NCBI GenBank assembly: GCA_028622995.1
Contig: JAJQJQ010000023.1
Coordinates: 2,480,001-2,544,000, forward strand
Source of the DNA: Panagrolaimus kolymaensis
Lineage: Eukaryota > Nematoda > Chromadorea > Rhabditida > Panagrolaimidae
Direction of reading: 5' to 3'
Length of the DNA: 64,000 nucleotides
Shown here: positions 11,086-20,476 of the stretch, in pieces
Numbering within the stretch: the first letter of the stretch is position 1
Layout of the letters: each line of letters begins with the position of its first letter
Position numbers and translations under genes: made by a program
Notes under the pieces: generated by a model
What the model saw: the letters and a program-made list of their open reading frames with translations, nothing else
Told to the model about the DNA's origin: nothing
Databases searched by the model: none

Positions 11086-12316
11086 TCAACTTTCCATAAG
11101 ATTTTTATAGTATTTATAATACCCAAAATGGGAAAAACTTCCAATTTTTTTCTCTTTTGTTTTCCATTCTTTTAATTTTATGACTATTTCTCTTATAATT
11201 TTTTCATCGTAATCAGGGTCAAGAAAGTTCATACTTACAGCCGCTCCATCCGCTACATTTTGCTGAAATATGCGAAGATCATAACATTTTTAAATGATGT
11301 AGGAAACTATTTACTTTTATAACTTACTTTTAAAATGTTGCTTACAACTTCCGGATCAAGCACATGATCAATAAAGTTCATTCCCAACATCTTTAATTTA
11401 GCTTTTCTTTCCATTAATAATAAACTTTTGATTGTATTCTTTGTTATTTTAAACGGGTGTATGCTGAAATAATGTGGCATTGTTTCAAATTCCTTCTCTA
11501 TTTTAAACTATCAAAAAAATTCTTTAAACGTTAGTATCATTTTTTTGATTTAAAATCAATCATTTTCCACATTTATGGCTAATTTTGAGTTACTTTTATA
11601 TATTATCTCGCACGTTCAAAGATACAAAAAACATACATAATAGAAATCGCATTTGGAATGACGGTAAATATTTCTTCCACAGGAACAAGCGAATTATTTG
11701 GATAAAAAATTTGTGAATGTAAAAATTCTAAGGTTTTAATACTTCCTGTTTTTGTAAGAAAGTTAAATTCATTAAATGTAATGTTGCATTTAGTAATACA
11801 TAAATACAATGCATCACATTTATAAATTTTTGAAATAATTTCTGACGGCTTCTGCATATCACATAGATGTAATTCCTTAGTTATCCATAATTTATTCAGC
11901 TTTGTCAAATATTCATTATTTTTAAAATGCGTTGACTTAAATTCAATATAAGGTTTATTATATATAATGAGTTCGGTATCGGTATCGGAATAGAAAAAAT
12001 GATGAGCAAATACCCAATAATATTTACCATAAAACCATTTACAAGTCCGATATAATTTTTCATAAATATCAGCATTTTGATTTTCAATAATATAATCCAT
12101 ATATGGTTTAGTGAAAGAAAAACGTTGGAAAAAAATATTATCCAAGTTAATTTTAACCATTATAAGAAAGGGACGATTTTTCTTGGTCGGGATTAGGGAT
12201 ACGGTTGACGAAACGCCCGGGTATGACAAAAAACTGTCATCAAAATTTTTCGAAATGAAAATTTTTCTGTAAATTAAATCTAAAACTGCCATGTTGTAGA
12301 GCTCATCGAGTGACAT
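11086..12316 (-). CDS. F-box-associated-like nematode protein, possibly broken; N-terminus inside a MITE
   Basis: The main open frame (12316-11603) gives 237 residues. Downstream minus-strand blocks read IEKEFETMPHYFSIHPF..., and after a GTAAGT donor, QNVADGAAVSMNFLDPDYDEKI...ending at TGA 11086-11088. These look like further exons. The LNKLWITKELHL and GSIKTLEFLHSQIF rhythm and the C-terminal basic helices resemble the C-terminal halves of expanded nematode F-box proteins; no F-box itself is visible. The first about 41 codons lie inside an inverted-repeat transposon (12194-12590) and are duplicated in mirror image there, so the true ancestral start was elsewhere. It may be a pseudogene. The family call is tentative. 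Confidence 0.4.
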
Positions 12317-12590
12317 ACTATGGCAGTTTTAGATTTAATTTACAGAAAAAATCGTAATTCAAAAAGTTTTGATGACGTTTTTCGAAAATTGTCATATGTC
12401 ATCCAATGTCATCAAAACTTTTTAAATTACGATTTTATCTGTAAATTAAATCTAAAACTGCCATAGTATGTCACTCGATGAGCTCTACAACATGGCAGTT
12501 TTAGATTTAATTTACAGAAAAATTTTCATTTCGAAAAATTTTGATGACAGTTTTTTGTCATACCCGGGCGTTTCGCCAACCGTATCCCTA
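12194..12590. mobile_element. foldback MITE A, hAT-like (8-bp target duplication)
   Basis: A 397-bp element made of two long inverted arms (about 12194-12376 and 12402-12590) with few mismatches and a short spacer. The ends are TAGGGATACGGTTG and its complement. It is flanked by the direct repeat GTCGGGAT at 12186-12193 and 12591-12598. An 8-bp target duplication with TAGGG ends matches the hAT superfamily. No transposase is encoded, so it is non-autonomous. Each arm is itself palindromic: the segment TGGCAGTTTTAGATTTAA occurs four times, alternating in orientation. Confidence 0.8.
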
Positions 12591-12598
12591 GTCGGGAT

Positions 12599-13470
12599 TA
12601 GTTTTGTCGAATTATTCGAATGTCATAGCCTCGAATATACGTGTCCACGAGTCGTAAGAAAAATAAAAAACGGCAATAGCATTTTTCGCTTTTGCTTGTT
12701 TTCGTGCTAAAACTACTTTTTTTGGCTAATTGAAAAAGATCGAAATTCAGCTATTTTTTAATGTTTAATATCTTTAAAAATCAGATTTTGTTTACTTTTT
12801 TTATGAACGTCCATGGAAATATAGTTTAGATCACGATAAACACGATGGTAAAAGCAGAAAATTAATTCAACCGACTCCAACTCTCAAAAAGTGTACCGTA
12901 AGGAAAGGATTCGGCTCTTTTTAAAATTAAAACTTGCGGTACACTTTTTGAGAGTTGGAGTCGGTTGAATTAATTTTCTGCTTTTACCATCGTGTTTATC
13001 GTGATCTAAACTATATTTCCATGGACGTTCATAAAAAAAGTAAACAAAATCTGATTTTTAAAGATATTAAACATTAAAAAATAGCTGAATTTCGATCTTT
13101 TTCAATTAGCCAAAAAAAGTAGTTTTAGCACGAAAACAAGCAAAAGCGAAAAATGCTATTGCCGTTTTTTATTTTTTTTACGACTCGTGGTGTCATAAAA
13201 AAATTTTAAATTATATGTTTTTAATTTCACCAAAACTGCAAAAGGCAAAAATTTAGAGCTCAACGAGATCTATAATATTCATCTGTGTTCTGTCTTTTGG
13301 GTTGCGGTCGCCCCTTTTGCAAGGAAAGCTTCCGTGCAAGCAGGGCGATCGTACCACAAAAGTCAGAACACTGATAATCACAAAACAGAAGAAAAGAAAA
13401 TGCCGAATAATAAATACCGATGACAATAGTTATTCGAAATTGATGACATTCGAATAATTCGGCAACCCTG
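12599..13470. mobile_element. MITE B, hAT-like, interrupted by element C
   Basis: The ends carry an inverted repeat: CGAATTATTCGAATGTCAT at 12608-12626 and its complement near 13443-13461. The right terminus is GGCAACCCTG, and the left terminus is diverged (TAGTTTTGT). The sequence GTCGGGAT flanks it at 12591-12598 and 13471-13478, the same 8 bp that flanks element A. It has no coding capacity. Element C (12646-13189) sits inside, and the remaining internal sequence includes a GC-rich hairpin at about 13283-13378. Confidence 0.6.
12646..13189. mobile_element. foldback element C, 544 bp near-perfect palindrome
   Basis: Two arms of about 256 bp (12646-12902 and 12934-13189) are reverse complements with only about two differences by eye. 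They are separated by a 31-bp spacer at 12903-12933. The termini are CACGAGTCGTAA and its complement. A 5-bp direct repeat, GTGTC, flanks it at 12641-12645 and 13190-13194. There is no open frame. The near identity of the arms suggests recent insertion or ongoing arm correction. The superfamily is unresolved; 5-bp duplications and CAC ends occur in Transib-like elements, but this is a weak hint. Confidence 0.8.
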
Positions 13471-15418
13471 GTCGGGATACTGTTTAGTCGCGATAAAGTC
13501 GTGTTGCCCTATTTTTTAATTCCGTAAATTCCACCAAATTTTTCGAAATTAGAATGAGGACGTAACTAAAATTATCACAAAAATAAAATATAATTTATGA
13601 GAGAGTATTTTAAAAAGTACGAAGCGCCAAAAAAGGCGCCATTTTTCTTTTTCTTTTATTGGACAAAAAACGATCTTTTCCCAAATTGATCAAGTTGAGT
13701 TTGCTTTGACAAGGCGCCTAGGCTTTTTTTCCAAATGGTTTAAATTGCCTTGATGAGCTCAACTACAAAACTTGTAAGATAGAATTTTTCTTTTATAAAG
13801 AATATACAATGTACATGGGGTAAAACTCTTTTTTAATTTTCAACAATACAAACATATGCATTACATGATTCATAAAAAAAATTTCTTTAAAAAGCAAGAT
13901 TATCTCATCAATTTTTGGTGAAAAGTATTATTTACACATTTTCCAAGTCCAACTCACTACTAATTAACATGCTGCAAAGATGGCCTTTTTAAGGCCACAC
14001 AACAATCTTCTAAAATACAGACCAAAATAAGTAAAACACAAAAATTTGAGTTCAAAAAAATGCTTACAACAACATTTACAAAACCTTACAAAATTTTACA
14101 TAAACGCAAATGGAAACATTCGAGTCGATAAAAATTTCAAAAAAGGCAAATTTCAATTGACCAAAAAATGGGCATAGTTGACACTCCGAAGCTCGAGACT
14201 CATATCCACTTATCATTTAATTTTCCTGGGCCACGCATTCCATATCTCTCATATTCGGAAACATCTTAACCTTTCAAGTTCCATTGAATATGCCTAATTA
14301 CAATCGGCACTTCGGCCCCAAACCCCATTTTAACCCAAAACCACAAAATATCCACCAAAATGCAACCAAATATCAACCCAAAATTCATCAAATATCCACC
14401 CAAACACCATTAAACATTCACCCAAAAACCACCGAAAACTACCATATGAGAGCCAGATATGCATTAAAGAGAGTGTTCATAATTCTAAATAAGGATGTCT
14501 GAATCTATGGTAAAAATTTCAGATCAAGAATAGCATCGTTGAAAATCGACCGGGGCCCAATTTTTCAATTTTTGCTCGAGTTTAAAAAAATGCATAATAG
14601 CTTCAATGAAAAAGTGAAGTTCAGATGGAAATGAAAATTTTGGTCGTTGGTGGTACACGCGACACCGAAGACGACAACTACAAAAAAAAATATTGCTATT
14701 TTTGAAAAGAAATTTTTTTTTGTTTCTTTTTGTTTTAGTTTTCACCACTGATTAAATGTTGCCGAATATCCAATAAATGCTCATGGTATGCTACAAAATA
14801 TCTTTCTTGTCTTTTTACATCTTTAGGTTTTACAGTAATTGTTGCATGTTGCAGACAAATATCGATGGAATCCTTCTTTTTTCTTTCTTTTTGCAATATT
14901 TTCATTTTCGTAAAAAATTATTGTTGTTGATTGATTTTTTGGTTGATGAAAGAATTATTCACAAACTTCGTTTTAGCAATTTCAAGAAATATTTAAGGCA
15001 AAGTGACACAAATCCGTAAAAGTCCAATCAACTTTAATAATGATCCAAATCTTAGAATTTTTAGTTCGGAAAGCTTTCCACATTTTCATAATTGCTATTT
15101 CTAATAAACTTTTAAAAAAATCGAAATTGAATTCATACCATTTTAAAAATACGTACACATTTTTTGTTTTTGCGTGATTTAATACATTTTACAGTCAACT
15201 ATTTGAATGAAACCTAGCTAACATTCTAATTTTTCAGAGTTTGGCCAATACCTTCATCATTTGTTCTTCGTTGTTTGTTCCATTCAAAGGTAAAAGAAAT
15301 TTACATTTTTGAGCCTTATTCATTCTTTGTTCTTTTTCAGCTAAACAACTTTTAGTTTATTTATGGTCTCTTTTGTTCTTGCGTTTTTTGGTAAAGCTAA
15401 TCTTTTAACAATTTTAAG
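13471..15418. other. long intergenic tract with repeat debris
   Basis: No supported gene. It contains palindromic GCGCCAAAAAAGGCGCC near 13624-13640, with a related GGCGCCTAGGC near 13713. There is a C/A-biased, G-poor tract at about 14312-14446 built from degenerate CCCAAAA/ATCCACC units. At 15240-15350 exon-like pieces bounded by TTTTCAG and GTAAAA may be 5' UTR exons of the glutathione-peroxidase-like gene that follows. The 72-codon open frame at 14284 follows from the low-complexity tract and is not called. Confidence 0.5.
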
Positions 15419-16270
15419 ATGTCTCTAAATTGTAAAGATACAAAAAAAACATATCGCAATCTCGCTTCAATCACCAATCACTTATCAAATAAACATATGA
15501 TGCTTCCAATAAAAGCTGGTGATGTTTCTAAGTTCATTGTAAATAGTGGGATTATTAATGAATGCCATTTGATTCGTGAAGTAAGTTTTTTTGAATTGCT
15601 TTTCATAACCTGCACATTTTATTATTACATATTTTATTTTCAGAAGTTTAAACCAATATATGATTTTGTTGTTAAAGATGCCGATGGAAAGGATGTTTCA
15701 CTTGAAAAATACAAGTAAGTTTTTCCTTTACTTTTTCACAAACTAATCATATTTTTGCTTTCAGGAGAAAGGTTCTTATCGTTGTCAATGTTACATGTGC
15801 TTTTGTTGATCATCTCGTCAATGTTCCATATGGCTTTACTGATCCTAATTACACTCAATTCAAAGTACTTCTCGATAAGTATAAGAGTCAAGGACTTGAA
15901 ATTGCTGCTTTTCCATGCAATCAATTATCTCAACAACCTGGATGTGAAGTGGATATCAAACATATGATCAAACTTATCAAAGAGGAATACAGTGTTGAAC
16001 CTGATCTTTACAGTAAAATCAATATCAATGGTGATGATGCTGCTCCAGTTTATAAGTATTTAAAAGAAGCTAAACCAGGTGCCTCAAACAACATCCAAGA
16101 AAATTTTACAAAATTTTTAGTTGATCGAAGTGGTTATGTTGTTAAGCGATTTGTACAAAGTGGTAAGTTTTCTTTAACCTTTGTTGATAAAAAATTAATC
16201 TCTTCTGTTTTTAGCTGGAGCAAGAGATATTGAAGATGATATCGAAATGTATATCAAAAAGCTTTTTTAA
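15419..16270 (+). CDS. glutathione-peroxidase-like protein with lost active site (pseudoenzyme)
   Basis: Four exons (15419-15580, 15644-15714, 15765-16162, 16215-16270) encode 228 residues with an open frame and good splice sites. From [10 protein letters not shown] on it is a close paralogue of the enzyme at 10242-10883, sharing intron positions. Where the enzyme has NVASQCGFT this protein has NVTCAFVDHLVNVPYGFT: a net 9-residue insertion, with Tyr100 replacing the catalytic Cys. The conserved Trp before NFTKFLVD is Glu190. Gln131 and Asn191 remain. A 54-residue N-terminal exon (MSLNCKDTKKTYRNLAS...) with no counterpart in the paralogue precedes the fold. Peroxidase activity by the usual mechanism is unlikely; retention of the frame suggests another role or recent decay. 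Confidence 0.75.
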
Positions 16271-16538
16271 GAAACAATTTATTTATGTGTTTCACTTTTT
16301 TTCTTGTATGTTTTAATGTAATGTTATGAATTTTTTGTGATAATAAAAATTAATTCTGTACTATCTATCTGATGAATTTGAATTACCGCATTTATGTAGC
16401 AAGTGCACAACGAAATGAAGAATTTTGGCGTTAAGCAACGCGAGAACTAAGAGCATTTTTTACCATTCAACTTCTCCATTTCTTCATTTGACGTAATTTC
16501 ATTCCAGCGGTTTCAATTGAGTAAACTAAAAATTAAAA

Positions 16539-19500
16539 ATGGGAAAAAAACAGCATCAGGGTGATAAATTGTAAGGTTTTCTAACTTGGTTATTGTTGTT
16601 AATAATAGTTTTTAGATATCTGACGACCAAAGAATGCAAGGATCTTTATTGTGGATATAAGGACGGTATGGCATTTCTTTTTTTACATCGTTAATACGAA
16701 TATGTTTACGTTTCAGATAAAACAAGCAAGATCCAACGTGCTGAATTTAAGAAGCTTCCTTTTACTCATTGCGCTTTGAGTTTTGTTCCATTCAAAGATC
16801 CAGTATGCTCTCCAGAAGGTATCATCTTTGAAATGACGTGAGTTTAACTTTTTCCATGACATTTCATAAAATTATTGTTAGTATTTTAGCGCAATTTATC
16901 CATATGTAAAGAAGAATGGCATCAATCCTGTTACTGGAAAGAAAATGTCTATCAAGGATTTGATTACTCTTACGTTTGCCAAAGATAATGATGGACAATT
17001 TCGATGCCCTGTAACATATCGCGTTTTTACTGAAACCAGTGTTATTGTTACCATCAAAACTACTGGAAATGTTTATTCTATGGAAGCTGTGGATGAACTC
17101 AATCTCAAACGTAACTATCTCAAAGATTTACTCAATGAAGTTCCATTTCAACGAAAGGATATCATTACTTTACAAGATCCAAATGACATTGAAAAGTTTA
17201 ATATGGAAAAGTTTTATCATGTTCAATTTGATACCAAAACCAAGACGGAAATTGCTGACGAAAAGAAAGCTATGGAAAGCCCTATGTATTATATCAACAA
17301 TGTCAGTGGTGAAGCAAGAACAGTATTGGAAAAACTCAAGACCCTGGAAAAAGAAGCTGAACGAAAAGAAGAGACCAACAAAATTGCAGATAAAATTAAT
17401 GCCGCTCATTACAGTCAAGGTAAAATGGCTGCTGGTTTTACTTCAACTACTTTTGAACCTGTTACTAATAATCAGGCAGCAGTTTTGGAAGATAATATTG
17501 TCAGGTATGGTTTTTGTTGCTTATGATTACTTTATATTATTTGGTTTTTAGATATTCTCGTGTTACTAAAAATGGTTATGTTCGTGTTATTACAAATTAT
17601 GGTCAATTAAATTTTGAGCTATATTGTAAAATTGCTCCAAAAGCTTGTGAAAATTTTATTGTTCATTGCAAAAATGGATATTATGATAATACAAGATTCC
17701 ATCGACTGGTTCCTGGTTTTATTCTTCAAGGTGGAGATCCTTCTGGAACTGGCAAAGGTGGTGAATCGATTTTTGGAAAACCATTTGATGATGAAATCAG
17801 CGGTAAGTGTCAAGTAAATTTATTTATTTATTTATATTATCCTCAATAAATTACAACAAAGCTCTTAAAGCATCAAACTTTTTTTTTGCTGCTAGTAAGT
17901 TAATGAGTTCACATTCTTCTTTGATTTCTCTTTCACTTTTACCATGGGCAAGAGAATAAAGGAGTCTAATTAATTTATATAAACCACCGCAACCTTTAAT
18001 ATTCAATTCGCTATCATAACATCCAGGTTTAGTGGAGCACGTAATACTACTATTAACACGGCACGTCCAGTAGAATCCAGTATCGCCTCTAGCTTGTTTA
18101 CTAAATTTCATTGGTCTATAGCATTTATCACATACAATTTGATTTTTGATTAAACCATATCTAGCAGAGAATTTAAAAGAAGAATATGGACCGCGAATAA
18201 TCTTATCGAATTCTTGTTGGGGCATTTATTTAAAAAATATTTGAAGAGAAGCGGGTTTTTCTTTGATTTCTCCTTCTGGAACAATATAAGGAAGTGATTG
18301 AGTCCACACATCGTCATTGACAGGTCTATTGTGATAATTATCATAACTCTTATCACGTTGCATTTGGCGATATTCTTCATCAGCCATTTGTTTTCTCTTA
18401 CTAATTTTATTACTTTCCAAAAATTTAACTTTATTTAAAGGATCAGATCTTCTTATTGCTTCAGCAACCCGATGAAATTCCTTTGCATCTTCATGTGTGA
18501 ATCGTTGAGCTTGATTTATTCCTTGTTGAATCAAAGCTTGAAGTCCTTCAATGATGATTGACTTTTTAGTATTATCTTTCATAATATCATCAAAAATTGC
18601 AGGTAATACTTCTGTCTTAATATTTGAAAAATTAAGATTTAAATATTGTTCTTCATTTTCAGAATGAGCTACAAGCTCAATATTTAAATCTTTTTGATAA
18701 ATTATAAATAGATTTTCTATAAGAAAACATCTATCTAAAGATGAATTTGGTGGTAATAACATGATTGCATGAGGATGTGTTGACATATATAATCGAATAG
18801 GAGAATTCAGATCAGAATAATGTGTCCAATTTCTTTGAGGGAAATTGGATGATCTTCCAACATAAAATGGTCTTTCTCCATCAAAATAAATATATACTTG
18901 ATTTTCGGAATTAAAATCAACTTTATCAATAAAATTGAAAAATTGTTTCAAAGCTTCATCAATATTTTTAGTTAAATTAGTTTTAAATTTGGCGATTGAT
19001 ACAAAAGTTTCATCTTGGGACGATGCCATTACTCGTTGAACTTTTTCGATGGCATTTTCAATCGGAAGTTCTTCATTAGGATCTTCAATTGTAAGTTCTT
19101 GTTCATAAAAATCATTGAGAACATTTTGAAGCCCAAGTTGTTTAACCATCAAAGGAGATTGTTCATCTAATCGTGGTTTCTTTACAATTTGGGGTGAAAA
19201 AGGATTATCACGGTTGACGCATATTCCATTTTCATGTTCATTTACAAAACAAAAATCACAAACTGTTGCTTTACATGTAATGCATATGCTATCTTTCATC
19301 ATCCTAAAATATAATTACAATAATTTAAATTAAAAAAAAAAATTTTTAAATAAATCTTTACCCATGTATTTCACAAAAAATTTCGTGATTAATATCCTTC
19401 GTTGGATGAAGTGGTTGAGATTTTTTAGCAGATTGATAAATATCTTTTGCATCTTGCTGTTGATCCTGTGGCAATAATGGAATAAACGTTTCAATTATGT

Positions 19501-20476
19501 TTTCAAGTTTTCGAATATAATCATCCTTTTGGTTGGACATTCCTAAAAAATAAATATTTTTAAGTTAAAAAACAACAGCGGTTCAAAAAGGGCTAAACAA
19601 CAAAAATGGATCAAAAACAAATGGTTAAAACGAAAGGTGGTTTTTAATGAAAAGCGGCATGCTTTTATAGACCATCGGGTGATTCACAAAAAAGAAATAT
19701 AAGGGAGAGAAAGAGCGAAGATAGAAATATACAAAAGGGATATTTAACAGCAGATGCTGTGACTAAGAAAAATGTAAAAACATCTTTGGGAAAGTGCGAG
19801 TGTGAATCATTATAGGAGCGATTTAAAATTAAAAATGATTCTTTCTTTATATTTATTTTTTTTCTAGTTTGTATTTTACATTTTAGGAAGCTATCGACAT
19901 GATAAAAAAGGAGTTCTAAGTATGGCCAACAAAGGTACAAACACGAATCGATCTCAATTGTAAGTTTGGTTTTATTTTGATTGTTATCAATGAACAATAA
20001 TTATTTTTAGTTTTGTTACACTTGATCCAGCTAGTCATTTGGATGGTAAACATACAATTTTTGGAAGGCTTGTCGGTGGAATGGAAACTTTGAATATCAT
20101 TGAACAAATTGGAGCTGAAGAATCAACTGGTGAACCTCGAGTAAGCATTATAAAATTCGATTATTTCATGTTTTATTTTTAGGAGCCAGTTTGGTTTGTT
20201 AAATCTGAAGTATTCTTTGATCCATTTGAAATTGCTGAAGCTGAAGTACAAAAAGAACGTGCTGCATTACAAAAAGGTGAACAACTCAAAGAAGAAATCG
20301 AAGAAGAAATAAAACCAAAACCCAAAACTTTTCGAAGTGGTGTAGGAAAATATATTAATCCGCAAGTATTGAAAAGACCCGCTGCAAAAGATTTGATAAT
20401 GGATTCTGGAGTTCTTGATGTACCTAAAAAGAAAGTGCCAGCAAAAACAACTTTAGCTGATTTTAGTAGCTGGTAA
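16539..20476 (+). CDS. cyn-4: U-box cyclophilin, peptidyl-prolyl isomerase-like 2 (CYN-4/PPIL2)
   Basis: Eight exons (16539-16570, 16616-16665, 16717-16837, 16890-17504, 17552-17802, 19887-19959, 20011-20140, 20183-20476) give 521 residues, the usual PPIL2 length. PPIL2 is a spliceosome-associated nuclear cyclophilin with a U-box. The start MGKKQHQGDKLYLT and the U-box (FKDPVCSPEG, DGQFRCPVTYRVF) precede a linker and the cyclophilin domain (ELYCKIAPKACENFIVHC, NTRFHRLVPGFILQGGDPSGTG, SMANKGTNTNRSQFFVTLD, HTIFGRLVGG). The active-site Arg of RFHR and the FILQGG core are present. The fifth intron is 2,084 bp, against about 45-70 bp for the others, and contains an antisense gene. The tail is Lys/Glu-rich and ends TLADFSSW, as in other PPIL2 proteins. 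Confidence 0.93.
17851..18225 (-). CDS. zinc-ribbon ORF resembling the N-terminus of ISXO2-like transposases
   Basis: A 124-codon frame that begins directly after, and in the same frame as, the TAA ending the B-box/GIY-YIG gene (...FFK, stop, MPQQEF...). It has Cys32-x2-Cys35 in VCDKCYRPM, then GFYWTCR with Cys55, and Cys63/Cys69 in ITCSTKPGCYDSELNI, followed by a helix LYKLIRLLYSL. The CxxC...YxWxC...pGxxxxxSxL... helix order resembles the N-terminal zinc ribbon of ISXO2-like/Merlin-type transposases; the DDE catalytic domain is absent. It may be the 3' end of the same gene after readthrough, a re-initiated ORF, or a decayed extension separated by one mutation. Poly(A)-like AATAAA signals lie on this strand near 17820-17830. 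Confidence 0.45.
   Translation of the reverse strand: MPQQEFDKIIRGPYSSFKFSARYGLIKNQIVCDKCYRPMKFSKQARGDTGFYWTCRVNSSITCSTKPGCYDSELNIKGCGGLYKLIRLLYSLAHGKSEREIKEECELINLLAAKKKFDALRALL
18226..19540 (-). CDS. B-box-like zinc finger plus GIY-YIG-like nuclease protein nested in the cyn-4 intron
   Basis: Two exons (19540-19362 and 19303-18226) give 418 residues; the splice restores IHG|MMKDS. The zinc site fits a type 2 B-box: Cys56-x2-His59-x7-Cys67-x2-Cys70-x4-Cys75-x2-Cys78-x4-His83-x4-Cys88, interrupted by the intron. A basic KKPRLDEQS and helical segments follow. Residues about 195-260 resemble a GIY-YIG nuclease: VYIY (196-199), FYVGR with the second Tyr at 207, Arg217 and His221 in FPQRNWTHY, and Glu256 in LIENLFI. 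The C-terminal part is helical and basic (SNKISKRKQMADEEYRQMQR). It lies antisense inside the cyn-4 intron. The B-box/GIY-YIG pairing is not one I know. It could be a mobile-element gene or a domesticated one. Confidence 0.6.

Noticed and set aside
12468..12710. 80-codon plus-strand frame starting like the F-box-associated-like ORF
   Set aside because: It is the mirror-image copy in the right arm of MITE A running into unrelated sequence, not a second gene.
14284..14502. 72-codon open frame rich in Asn/Pro/His
   Set aside because: It is the direct translation of the degenerate C/A tract and has no domain, signal peptide or splice context.
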